From Clostridia bacterium (GTDB lineage: Bacteria > Bacillota > Clostridia > Oscillospirales > Butyricicoccaceae), in NCBI GenBank assembly GCA_017455565.1, contig JAFSZV010000030.1:1-45370 (forward strand): DNA of 45,370 nucleotides. The letters are read 5' to 3'. Each line of letters starts with the position of its first letter. Position 1 is the first letter of the stretch. Below, piece by piece: positions 17,026 to 25,111 of the stretch. The translations under genes were made by a program, and so were the position numbers. Under the pieces are notes generated by a model. The model ran no database searches. It saw nothing but the letters and a program-made list of their open reading frames with translations, and was not told the origin of the DNA.

Positions 17026-17157
17026 TAGCGGGCCGCGGGATTTACAGAAAATCCCTTTTATTTTTGTAAAATACGGCAAAAAAGCAACGGATGACAAGAC
17101 AACTGCAGACCAGACGGCATGAGAACGTAGCAGCCGCCCGGCGCGGGCGTCAGCGGA

Positions 17158-17946
17158 TCATCTTATGCCGCGCTTGACCATTTCGGTGACGATGAAGCTG
17201 ATATTGTCATCGGCATAGGTCCCGGCGCCAAAACCGGCATCGTAACCCAGCTCTTTGGCCAGCTCATGGGTGATGCGAGGGCCGCCGCAGACCACAATAA
17301 ATCTGTCGCGCAGACCCTCCGCCTCTAGAAGCTCAATCAGCTCAGTAAGGTTCTGGATGTGGACGTCCTTCTGCGTAACGGTCTGGGAGATCAGAAGCGC
17401 GTCGGCGTGCAGCGCAACGGCTTTTTTTATAAACTCTTCGTTAGGAATCTGAGAACCCAGGTTATAGGCTTCCAGCATCTCATACCGCTCGAGGCCGTAA
17501 TGGCCGGCAAAGCCCTTACGGTTCATGATGGCGTCGATGCCCACGGTGTGGGCGTCGGTGCCGGTGGATGCACCCACGACCACCAGCTTGCGTCCGAAGT
17601 GCTCGCGGATGAAGTCATTGGTTTCTTCCATGCTCATTACATCAGATTCCACGGTCATCACATGGATGTCCTCGTAGTTGATGCTGTGAACACAGCTTCC
17701 ATAAACCACATAGAAGGTGAATTCCTTGTCCAGCGGGGCATGGTAGGCCACGTTGGGCTCTTCAAGGCCCATCTTTCTGGCGATCTGGCGGGCCGCTTCC
17801 TCTCCCTTGGCGTCGTCCTTGACGGGCAGGGTGAAGCTGGTCTGCACCTTGCCGTCGTTCATGGTGTCGCCGTAGGGCTTCAACCGGGTCAGGTCAAGAG
17901 TGGTATCAAAGTCGATCTTATGGGTATTATACAGTCCGGAGCTCAT
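17158..17946 (-). CDS. kamE: Lysine 5,6-aminomutase beta subunit (B12-binding)
   Basis: 262 aa. The B12-binding motif DxHxxG is seen as DAHTVG at 131-136, with a late Gly-Gly segment VVCGGPRITHEL. K144 falls at the position of the PLP-binding lysine of the characterised enzyme. With KamD it moves the terminal amino group of beta-lysine (or lysine) from C6 to C5 using adenosylcobalamin and PLP. The start overlaps the kamD stop by 4 bp (ATGA). The end of the gene has no clear terminator. Confidence 0.96.
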   Translation of the reverse strand: MSSGLYNTHKIDFDTTLDLTRLKPYGDTMNDGKVQTSFTLPVKDDAKGEEAARQIARKMGLEEPNVAYHAPLDKEFTFYVVYGSCVHSINYEDIHVMTVESDVMSMEETNDFIREHFGRKLVVVGASTGTDAHTVGIDAIMNRKGFAGHYGLERYEMLEAYNLGSQIPNEEFIKKAVALHADALLISQTVTQKDVHIQNLTELIELLEAEGLRDRFIVVCGGPRITHELAKELGYDAGFGAGTYADDNISFIVTEMVKRGIR

Positions 17947-19505
17947 TCGGCAGCCACCCTCCCTTTCATAGTCTCAACGAAGGGATTGAAATATTCGGCG
18001 CTCTTGATGACGACGCCGCTGAGTCCCTTGCCGCCGTCCTTGGGCCGTTTTACATCGGCAAAGATGCCCTTTTCGATGGTGGTGAACAGGCCCAGCTTCT
18101 CGATCTCGGCCAGCAAGTCAGTGGCCTTGGTCAGCACTTCATTGGCGCGGGTCTGGATGATGCCCCCTTCCTTATAGGTCAGCTCCGCGCCCAAGTCCTT
18201 CATGGTGCGGAAGATGTACTGCGCATTCTCGATGGACAGTGCGCGGTCAGACATAAACGGGGTGTGGATAGCCTCGGTGAGCATCCCCAGCAGATGCAGC
18301 TTCTGGCCGGTCAGGATGGTGACCATGTTGAACAGCGCGTCCTGAATATGGCCACGGAAGATATTGCCCGTCATAAATTTCGTGGGAGGCATATACTTCA
18401 GCGGGGCCTTGGGGAAGATCTCGCGGGCCATCTGCGCCTGCGCCAGCTCATAGAGGAAGGTGTTCTCCACGGAGGGATCCATCTCAAAAGCATGGCCCAA
18501 GCCCATCTGCTCCTCTCTCATGCCGGCGCGAAGCGCAAAGGCTTCGTTCAGGAACTGAGAGGCCAGAACGGTGTGGGCGCTGGTGATGGCGTCGTCGGTG
18601 GTCAGATAGTTATCCTCGCCGGTATTGATGATGACGCCTGCATAGCCGTTGATGATACGGGAGAAATACTGGTCAACGATGGTGCGCTGCATATTGATAT
18701 CGCGGAACAGAATGCCGTAAAGCGCGTCGTTCAGCATAACGTCCAGGCGTTCCAACGCGCCCATGGCGGCGATTTCGGGCATACACAGGCCGGAGCAGTA
18801 GTTGCAGAGGCGGATATAGCGCTTCTGCTCCCGCCCCACCTCGTCCAGCGCGGCGCGCATCAGACGAAAGTTCTCCTGCGTGGCATAGGTGCCGCCGAAA
18901 CCCTCGGTGGTGGCGCCGTAAGGCACATAGTCCAGAAGGCTCTGGCCGGTAGTGCGGATGACTGCAATGATATCGGCGCCCTGCTTGGCGCCGGCCTTGG
19001 CCTGGATAATATCCTCATAGATATTACCGGTGGCCACGATAATGTAAAGGTAGGGTCCCTCTTTGTCGCCAAACTCCTTGAGGAAAGTGTTTCTCATAGC
19101 GACGTTTTGATTGATCCGCTCCAGCGTGGCGTTGACAATGGGCATGACGGCGGCGCGGATCTCTTCTGCGGTGTGCACGGGCACACGGCTCAGATCAATC
19201 TCGCCAGCATTGACCTTCTCCGCCACCTCCTGCGGATCCAGATGGTATTCCGCCATGGCGTTGCCCACGTAAAACGCGGCACCGCCGGGCAGGACCCCCT
19301 TCTCCAGCAGATGATCGACCACGACGTTGGGCAGGGGCACATCTACGTCGTTGACGCCGTCAATGCCCAGTAAGCGGCAGACCGCCCGCTCCACCGTAAC
19401 GGTCGTATGTGCGTCGATAAATTCCTGCACATCGTCGGCAACCTTTGAGGCGCTGGCGCGCGCTTTTGCTACCAGCTCCCAATTCAAATTCAATTTGCTT
19501 TCCAT
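17943..19505 (-). CDS. kamD: Lysine 5,6-aminomutase alpha subunit
   Basis: 520 aa, the expected size. It starts NLNWELVAKARASASKVADD and has the TIM-barrel catalytic region with YVPYGATTEGFGGTYATQEN and RLCNYCSGLCMPEIAAM. It is the large catalytic subunit of the adenosylcobalamin/PLP aminomutase and partners KamE. GGAAGGGCG lies upstream of the ATG, 26 bp after kamA. Translational coupling to kamE fits the need for equal amounts. Confidence 0.96.
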   Translation of the reverse strand: MESKLNLNWELVAKARASASKVADDVQEFIDAHTTVTVERAVCRLLGIDGVNDVDVPLPNVVVDHLLEKGVLPGGAAFYVGNAMAEYHLDPQEVAEKVNAGEIDLSRVPVHTAEEIRAAVMPIVNATLERINQNVAMRNTFLKEFGDKEGPYLYIIVATGNIYEDIIQAKAGAKQGADIIAVIRTTGQSLLDYVPYGATTEGFGGTYATQENFRLMRAALDEVGREQKRYIRLCNYCSGLCMPEIAAMGALERLDVMLNDALYGILFRDINMQRTIVDQYFSRIINGYAGVIINTGEDNYLTTDDAITSAHTVLASQFLNEAFALRAGMREEQMGLGHAFEMDPSVENTFLYELAQAQMAREIFPKAPLKYMPPTKFMTGNIFRGHIQDALFNMVTILTGQKLHLLGMLTEAIHTPFMSDRALSIENAQYIFRTMKDLGAELTYKEGGIIQTRANEVLTKATDLLAEIEKLGLFTTIEKGIFADVKRPKDGGKGLSGVVIKSAEYFNPFVETMKGRVAAE

Positions 19506-19531
19506 ACTTCGCCCTTCCGATACTTATACTT

Positions 19532-20791
19532 TTATTTGGTGAAACGGTCTCTTCTCGGCAGCTTAGCGGGTTCCAGATATCTCTGCGCGGTACCGATGGC
19601 CAGTCCGGCCACGCCGATCTTCTCGATCTTGAGCTTTTCCTTGCCGGTGCAGATCGGGCAATGGCAATCCTGGACATAATGCGCGGGCTCGGTATACGTG
19701 GTGATGACGCCCTCGAAGTTGCGCAGGACGACCTTTCGCGGGGTCTGAGAAATCACGTAAGTGGGCATGACAGGGGTCTTGCCGCCGCCGCCGGGAGCGT
19801 CGACTACAAAGGTGGGCACACAGTAGCCGGAGGTATGGCCGCGGAGGGCCTCCATGATCTCGATCCCCTTGGAAACGGGGGTGCGGAAATGGCTCAGGCC
19901 CAGAGACGGATCGCAGGCGTAGATATAATAGGGGCGGACACGGATGCGAACCAGCTCGTTGACCAGCTTGAGCATCACGTGGATGCAATCGTTCACGCCG
20001 GCCAGCAGTACGCTCTGGTTGCCCAGGGGAACGCCGGCGTCAGCCAGCATCGCGGTGGCACGGGCGGCTTCCTCTGTGATCTCGTTGGGGGTGTTGAAAT
20101 GGGTATTCAGCCAAATGGGATGATACTTCTTCAGCATATCACACAGCGCGGGCGTGATGCGCTGCGGCATGACGACGGGGGTGCGGGAGCCCAGACGGAT
20201 GATTTCCACATGCGGGATGGCGCGGATCTTGGCGATGATATATTCCAGCATCTCGTCGGAGACCATCAGGCAGTCGCCGCCGGACAGCAGCACGTCGCGC
20301 ACCTCGGGATGGGCGGCAACATACTCGATGCACTTGTCGATCTGTGCCTTGGGAACTTCACAGTCGTTCTGGCCGGCAAAGCGGCGGCGGGTGCATTGAC
20401 GGCAATACATGGAACACTGATCCGTGATCAGCAGCAGAACACGGTCGGGATAACGGTGGGTCAGGCCGGGACATGGGGAATCGGTATCCTCGTGCAAGGG
20501 GTCGGCGTTTTCATAATCAGCAAACTCCAGTTCGTGTCCGGTGGGGATCGCCTGCTTGCGGATGGGATCGTAGGGATCGTCCAGGTCGATCAGGGACAGA
20601 TAGTAAGGAGTGATTGCCATGCGCAGCTTGCCCAGCGTGGTGGCGACGCCCTCTTCCTCTTTCGGGGTCAGCTTGACGTACTTTTTCAACTCATCCAGCG
20701 TCTCAATACGATTTTCGACCTGCCAATGCCAATCGTTCCACTTTTCAGCGGGAACATCCAGAAACAGGCCGTTTTCTCTGCTCTTTCTCAT
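19532..20791 (-). CDS. kamA: L-lysine 2,3-aminomutase
   Basis: 419 aa. A radical SAM cluster CSMYCRQC (C126, C130, C133), the PLP-binding Lys in PGGGGK (K338) and the zinc-ligand region HCPICTGK near the C-terminus all match the clostridial enzyme, with numbering within one residue. It converts L-lysine to L-beta-lysine, the first step of lysine fermentation. AAAGGAG precedes the ATG. A hairpin lies in the 96-bp gap to kdd. The length and zinc-binding end separate it from the shorter EpmB proteins. Confidence 0.97.
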   Translation of the reverse strand: MRKSRENGLFLDVPAEKWNDWHWQVENRIETLDELKKYVKLTPKEEEGVATTLGKLRMAITPYYLSLIDLDDPYDPIRKQAIPTGHELEFADYENADPLHEDTDSPCPGLTHRYPDRVLLLITDQCSMYCRQCTRRRFAGQNDCEVPKAQIDKCIEYVAAHPEVRDVLLSGGDCLMVSDEMLEYIIAKIRAIPHVEIIRLGSRTPVVMPQRITPALCDMLKKYHPIWLNTHFNTPNEITEEAARATAMLADAGVPLGNQSVLLAGVNDCIHVMLKLVNELVRIRVRPYYIYACDPSLGLSHFRTPVSKGIEIMEALRGHTSGYCVPTFVVDAPGGGGKTPVMPTYVISQTPRKVVLRNFEGVITTYTEPAHYVQDCHCPICTGKEKLKIEKIGVAGLAIGTAQRYLEPAKLPRRDRFTK

Positions 20792-20841
20792 AAAAATACG
20801 CTCCTTTCTGCGTTAAAAAAATACCTGTTCAGCGGGCGAGG

Positions 20842-20867
20842 CCTGCAGGAGACCGCTCTCCTGCAGG
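20842..20867 (-). other. Intercistronic hairpin between kdd and kamA
   Basis: A perfect 11-bp inverted repeat, CCTGCAGGAGA / TCTCCTGCAGG with a 4-nt loop. No T-tract follows on the - strand, so it is more likely an mRNA processing or stability element than a terminator. Confidence 0.55.
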
Positions 20868-20887
20868 ATAATGTGATATCCGGACAA

Positions 20888-21937
20888 TCAGACGTATTTC
20901 TCGTCGAACAGCTTACGCAGCTTGGGAGACTCGCGCAGAACGTCCAGCGTGATCTGGGCATGGTTCTTGGTATAACCGTTGCCGATGATCATGGTGACGT
21001 CCTTGCCGATTCCCTCGGCGCCCAAAGCGGCCTTGGTGAAGCTGGTGGCCATGGAGAAGAAGTAGACCATGCCGTCGTCACGGACGGGCAGGATGGCCGA
21101 CATCTCACAGGACTCGATATTGACGCAGCAGATAGAGAGATCGTATTCCTTGCCGCCCGTGACCTTCAACGCCTCTTCCATAACCTGGACGGGTTTGGTA
21201 CAGTCGGCAACGATCACGTCAGTATAAACGCCCAGCTCCATCAGAGCGGGGACCTGCTTGGGATTGCGGACGACGCCGACAACCTTGCCCTTGGGGCCGA
21301 CCTTCTTCATGGCTTCCCAACCGCACAGAACGCCGGACTTGCCGTTGGCGCCCAGGATCAGGACGTTGTCGCCCTCGTGAGGCAGTTTGCGGGCCTGCGC
21401 GGGAGCGCCGGCCACGTCCAGTGCGGCCAGCGCCAGAGGCTCGGACATATCCTCAGGCATTTTGGCGTACAGGGCGGACTCGAACAGAACGGCCTGGCCG
21501 ACGATATCGACGCGGTCGATATCCTTGTGGATGGCCAGGATCTTGTCGATCTTCAGCGGAGTCATGGACAGAGAGACCAGAGAAACGATCTTGTCACCCA
21601 CCTTCAGATCAAAGCCGGGCTTATTCAGCAAGTCTTCACCGATACGGGCGACGACGCCCTTAAACATGCCGCCGGAACCAGTAACGGGATTCTGCTGCTT
21701 GCCGCGCTCGGCAACGATGCCCAGGATCATTTCACCGATCTTCTTCTCGTCGCCGCCGCAGGCTTCGGAGATCTGGGTGAAGGAAGCGGAGTCGATGTTC
21801 AGAGATGTGACATCGCAAATGATTTCGTTGGAATACTCCTTGGTCATGTCGTTGTCGACCTTCCAGGCCGCCTGGGTGAGAACGCCCTTTGGCTCGATGA
21901 CGCGGTGTGTGCCGTACTTATTGCCTTTCATGGACAT
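20888..21937 (-). CDS. kdd: L-erythro-3,5-diaminohexanoate dehydrogenase
   Basis: 349 aa. A zinc-free medium-chain-dehydrogenase-like fold: GVLTQAAWKVDN near the start, then the Rossmann glycine motif ILGANGKSGVL near residue 195. It oxidises 3,5-diaminohexanoate with NAD(P)+ to 5-amino-3-oxohexanoate. The assignment rests on the fold and on the unmistakable order kal-kce-kdd-kamA-kamD-kamE. GGAGG is 7 nt from the ATG at 21937; a second ATG two codons on is less well placed. Confidence 0.94.
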   Translation of the reverse strand: MSMKGNKYGTHRVIEPKGVLTQAAWKVDNDMTKEYSNEIICDVTSLNIDSASFTQISEACGGDEKKIGEMILGIVAERGKQQNPVTGSGGMFKGVVARIGEDLLNKPGFDLKVGDKIVSLVSLSMTPLKIDKILAIHKDIDRVDIVGQAVLFESALYAKMPEDMSEPLALAALDVAGAPAQARKLPHEGDNVLILGANGKSGVLCGWEAMKKVGPKGKVVGVVRNPKQVPALMELGVYTDVIVADCTKPVQVMEEALKVTGGKEYDLSICCVNIESCEMSAILPVRDDGMVYFFSMATSFTKAALGAEGIGKDVTMIIGNGYTKNHAQITLDVLRESPKLRKLFDEKYV

Positions 21938-21983
21938 GGGAAAACCTCCTCAAAATAATAACAGAATTGTTTGGATCAAAGCC

Positions 21984-22805
21984 TTATTTTTTCAAGCCGA
22001 AGATCACACGGGCCTCGTCAGGATTGGCGACCTCACGGCCCAGCTCTTTGGCCAGACGAACAACTTTGGCCACCAGCTCGCCGTTGGACTGGGCCTTCTG
22101 GCCGCGTCCCAGATAGATATTGTCCTCGAAGCCGACGCGGACGTTGCCGCCCATGATGATGCCGCAGGCCGCCATGGGGAACGCACCGCGGCCGACGCCG
22201 GTGACCGTCCAGGTGGAACCGGCCGGGATCTTGCTGACCAGGAAGGCCAGATTCTCGGGCGTGGCAGGCGTACATCCGGAAACGCCCAGCACGAAGTTGA
22301 ACTGCATGGGATCGCCGGGGACCTCGCCCTTCTTGGCCATGGTGAGGACGGTGTCCAGATGGCCGATCTCGAAGCACTCATATTCGGGTTTGATGCCGTT
22401 TTCGATCATGCGCTTGCCAAAGGCGCGCATGGTGGGCATATCATTGGTGAAAACGTCGTCGCCGAAGTTGCAGGTGCCGCAGTCCAGCGTGGCCATTTCG
22501 GGGAACAACTCGGTGGGCTGCAGGCGCTCCTCGGCGGTCATGCCCACGGCGCCGCCGGTAGAGGGGATCAGAATGACGCCGGGGCAGGCTTCCCTGATGG
22601 CGTCCAGAATCTCGCGGAACCGCTCGCGGTCCTGGGTGGGCGTACCGTCGTCCCACCGGACATGCACGTGGATGACGGCGGCACCAGCCTCAAACGCGGA
22701 TCTGGCCTCGCGAACCATTTCTTCTTTGGTGTAAGGAACGGCGGGATTATGCGCTTTGGTGACTTCCGCACCGCAGATGGAAGCGGTGATAATCAGTTTT
22801 TCCAT
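21984..22805 (-). CDS. kce: 3-keto-5-aminohexanoate cleavage enzyme
   Basis: 273 aa. BKACE/DUF849 fold: LIITASICGAEVTKAHNPAVP at the start, then VIHVHVRWDDGTPTQD with the zinc-binding His pair (HVH) and the GGAVGM and VGRGAFP segments. The Zn-dependent enzyme takes 3-keto-5-aminohexanoate plus acetyl-CoA to acetoacetate and 3-aminobutyryl-CoA. GAGGTG precedes the ATG, 27 bp after kal. Confidence 0.95.
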   Translation of the reverse strand: MEKLIITASICGAEVTKAHNPAVPYTKEEMVREARSAFEAGAAVIHVHVRWDDGTPTQDRERFREILDAIREACPGVILIPSTGGAVGMTAEERLQPTELFPEMATLDCGTCNFGDDVFTNDMPTMRAFGKRMIENGIKPEYECFEIGHLDTVLTMAKKGEVPGDPMQFNFVLGVSGCTPATPENLAFLVSKIPAGSTWTVTGVGRGAFPMAACGIIMGGNVRVGFEDNIYLGRGQKAQSNGELVAKVVRLAKELGREVANPDEARVIFGLKK

Positions 22806-22832
22806 AATGCACCTCAGATAAACAGATTTAAA

Positions 22833-23228
22833 TTATTCCCTGACCTGCTTGCCGCGCTGACAATCCTTGAGCACGACACAGGTGCCCGAAGCGCGGCACA
22901 CGATGACGGGCTCTTCCAGAACGTCGCAGGCAGAATCGTTGATATCGGGGCGGGGAGTGATGACCTTTTTGGCTACAAAGGTCATCTTGCGGGAAGTGTT
23001 GCCAATGCTGGTGATCTCGCCGGAAGCCTCAATGTAGTCGCCGGCATGGACGGGAGCCATAAACTCGACCTCGTCATAAGCCTTGAACAGGCCTTCGTCG
23101 CCGTCGTTCATGATGAGCAACTCGGTGGCTACGTCGCCGAACAGGTGGAGCATATGCGCGCCGTCGACCAGATTTCCGCCGTAATGCGCATCTTCTGCAC
23201 CCATTCTCACACGAATCACAGATTTCAT
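22833..23228 (-). CDS. kal: 3-aminobutyryl-CoA ammonia-lyase
   Basis: 131 aa hot-dog-fold protein. It starts [20 protein letters not shown] and contains [20 protein letters not shown], both typical of Kal. It removes ammonia from 3-aminobutyryl-CoA to give crotonyl-CoA, which is reduced to butyryl-CoA by enzymes not in this window. It is the first gene after the lysine riboswitch. AGGAGGAAAGC fixes the start at 23228; the longer frame to 23288 lies in the riboswitch readthrough leader. Confidence 0.95.
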   Translation of the reverse strand: MKSVIRVRMGAEDAHYGGNLVDGAHMLHLFGDVATELLIMNDGDEGLFKAYDEVEFMAPVHAGDYIEASGEITSIGNTSRKMTFVAKKVITPRPDINDSACDVLEEPVIVCRASGTCVVLKDCQRGKQVRE

Positions 23229-23317
23229 TTTGCTTTCCTCCTCGTATTTATTATTTTCATAAAAGAGTCCTGTTAATATAAAAAACAATAAAAACGTCGG
23301 GCCGCGCTTTGTTCTTC

Positions 23318-23372
23318 AAAAAGAAAAAGCGCCACAAAACGAAAAGCCGAAGCCTTTCGTTCAATAGCGCTT
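23318..23372 (-). terminator. Riboswitch-controlled terminator (expression platform)
   Basis: On the - strand AACGAAAGGC-UUCG-GCUUUUCGUU forms the hairpin top. The base is AAGCGC (23372-23367) paired with GCGCUU, after which UUUCUUUUU follows at once. The 5' base strand, AAGCGCUAUUG, contains the 3' strand of riboswitch helix P1, so P1 and the full terminator exclude each other. The hairpin top alone is 7 nt away from the U-tract and should terminate poorly. Confidence 0.82.
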
Positions 23373-23528
23373 CATGATGACATGACAGTGACAACGTGCT
23401 GAACGATGTCCCCAAATGCGTCCGTCAGGATCCGAAACGCACTTTCGGCAAAAAACACATTCACGCCCGCCTCGGGGATCCTTCCCCTTCGCATCGGAAA
23501 GCTACCTTGTTTTTTGCGCCTCTATTGC
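23362..23528 (-). promoter_or_regulatory. Lysine riboswitch (LYS element), predicted ON switch
   Basis: On the - strand the leader shows the conserved pieces of the lysine aptamer in order: AGAGGCGC after the P1 strand CAATAG, the AAGGTAG turn, GAAGGGGAAGGAT with CCCCGAGG, TTTGCCGAAAG, CTGACGGACGC, GTTGTCACTGTCATG and the P1 partner CTATTG. These match the Bacillus/Thermotoga lysine riboswitch family. It lies between a consensus promoter and kal. The overlap of P1 with the terminator base implies that lysine binding lets transcription continue into the lysine-degrading operon. Confidence 0.92.
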
Positions 23529-23592
23529 CAAATATGTGATTTTCAAATAAAAAAAGCAGAACACAGCATGAAATTTACTTCCTTATATTACC

Positions 23593-23621
23593 ATTATAGC
23601 GGACGTCTAAACCATTGTCAA
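23593..23621 (-). promoter_or_regulatory. Consensus promoter of the lysine fermentation operon
   Basis: On the - strand: TTGACA, exactly 17 bp, TATAAT, a perfect sigma-A promoter. Transcription should start near 23586, about 60 nt before the aptamer. Confidence 0.95.
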
Positions 23622-23641
23622 CAGGATTGTTTTCGGATTTT

Positions 23642-25111
23642 TTACCTGTCTTCATAATTCTTTTCAACCATCAAAAGAATATCCTCTCGCATTCCCAAAA
23701 GTTGGCAGATATTGAGCGCGTCGCGGGGACAATCCTGCTTCTCCTCCACCCGGTAAAGCCCGTAATTCATATGCCGGGCGATCAGCTCCACGCCCGCGTC
23801 ACCGCAGGAATGCGCGATCTCGTTCCGAAGCCCCTTCAAGTCCATATCTTTCAGTCCGATGACCTGGTAATGGGCGGCGCCCAACTGGGCCACATTGTCA
23901 TAATGGGTGGCCAGAACGGTAACAGCGTTTTTCGTGTTGAGCCAGGATGTGACGGCCTGCACGATGGCGGCGCCTTCGTCGGGATTGGTACCGCGGGCAA
24001 ACTCGTCCAGCAGAATAAAGGAAAAGCCTTCAGTCAGCTTCTCCGCCACCTGGTTGAAGCGGACGATCTCGCCGCCAAAGCTGGAAAGGCCCCTATCGAT
24101 GGACTCCAGATCCTCGGAAATAATATACATCCCGTCAAACAGTGGGACGCTTGCCCGCCCGGCAAAGGGGAAAAATCCGCAATGTGCCAGCAGGATATTG
24201 AGAGCGATGGTCTTGAGCGCCACGCTTTTGCCGCCCATGTTGGCGCCGGTGATGACGGTGGCGCCCCGATCCAGCGCGATGGAAACCGGGGTAAAGGTCT
24301 TTCCTCTCTCCTCCAGCAGATCGGCAATCTGGGGATTGACCATGCCTTCCAGCACCACGCGGCTCTCGGTAATCTCGGGCATGACGCCGCCGTATTTGCG
24401 GGCAAGGCGGGCCTTTTCCACTGTCAGATCCAGATCCGCGATGGTCTGCATATTATGAAGCATCGCGGGGAGCAGCGGACGCAGGCTCTCGCTGAGCTCG
24501 CCGCGGATGCGCGCCTCTTCGTGCTCTTCGTCGGCCGCAACGCGGACGCGCTTTGCCTGGGCCTCTTCCCGTTCGGGCCCGGCCTGCAGCCGGCGAATGA
24601 TGTCTTCCAACGCCCTTTTCTCCTTGCGGATAGCCCGCAGCCGGGGCGAATAGCTGCCGCTGATGTAAAAGGTGGCGATGCGGTTGTGCTCGGGGTCTAA
24701 AATTTCCAGCGCCTCCGAAGTGTCCTCCAGCGTCACGCCCTCCAGCCGCAGGACAGACTGTACCGTTTCAAAATAGGGCTTCATTTCCTCGGTCTGCAGC
24801 AAAAACCGCTTGACCTCAAACAGCTCGATCTCGTTGAGGGCGGCCTCGCCGCACTTCAAAACCGTGGCGCGGATATTCTTCGCGCACATAAAGACACGCA
24901 GCATCCGGTTAAGCTCGTTTTGGCAGAGCGGCTCGCCCTCCAGTACCCGCTGCACGTTGCCAAGTTGGCGCAAAAGTTCCGGTTTTTCAACAGGTGTAAA
25001 GGGATTCAGCTTTCGAACCGTTTCTTCTCCATAAGGGGAATTGGGCCGCAGGGCGTCCAGCACATATTGAAAGCCGATGTTCTCTTTTTGTTCGAACTTC
25101 AAATCGATCAT
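23642..25111 (-). CDS. kamC: Lysine 5,6-aminomutase reactivase ATPase KamC (MutS-like)
   Basis: 489 aa. The C-terminal half is a MutS-type ATPase: Walker A TGANMGGKS, FGGEIVRFNQ, Walker B ILLDEFARGTNPDEG and ATHYDN. The N-terminal half is a lever/clamp-like helical region with an acidic/basic coiled stretch, without the DNA mismatch-binding domain. KamC proteins with KamB are thought to release inactivated cobalamin from KamDE; the DNA-repair label often given to it is misleading. Overlaps kamB by 4 bp. It has no terminator of its own before the riboswitch promoter. Confidence 0.88.
   Translation of the reverse strand: MIDLKFEQKENIGFQYVLDALRPNSPYGEETVRKLNPFTPVEKPELLRQLGNVQRVLEGEPLCQNELNRMLRVFMCAKNIRATVLKCGEAALNEIELFEVKRFLLQTEEMKPYFETVQSVLRLEGVTLEDTSEALEILDPEHNRIATFYISGSYSPRLRAIRKEKRALEDIIRRLQAGPEREEAQAKRVRVAADEEHEEARIRGELSESLRPLLPAMLHNMQTIADLDLTVEKARLARKYGGVMPEITESRVVLEGMVNPQIADLLEERGKTFTPVSIALDRGATVITGANMGGKSVALKTIALNILLAHCGFFPFAGRASVPLFDGMYIISEDLESIDRGLSSFGGEIVRFNQVAEKLTEGFSFILLDEFARGTNPDEGAAIVQAVTSWLNTKNAVTVLATHYDNVAQLGAAHYQVIGLKDMDLKGLRNEIAHSCGDAGVELIARHMNYGLYRVEEKQDCPRDALNICQLLGMREDILLMVEKNYEDR

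Noticed and set aside
17037..17065. GGGATTT / AAATCCC hairpin followed by TTTTATTTTTG on the + strand between kamE and atoD
   Set aside because: It looks like a terminator, but no + strand gene leads into it, and on the - strand it has no T-tract. AT-rich chance pairing is likely.
19445..21958. An 837-aa open frame on the + strand, opposite kamA and kdd
   Set aside because: It lies antisense to two clearly recognisable genes, has low-complexity Gly/Asp/His-rich text, no family motif and no ribosome site. It results from codon bias of the genes beneath.
21387..23276. A 629-aa + strand open frame opposite kdd, kce and kal
   Set aside because: Same reasons; it crosses gene borders on the other strand and has no recognisable domain.
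23642..25111. KamC as a DNA mismatch repair MutS protein
   Set aside because: It has the MutS-type ATPase but not the mismatch-binding domain, and it overlaps kamB beside the aminomutase genes, so a reactivase role fits better.
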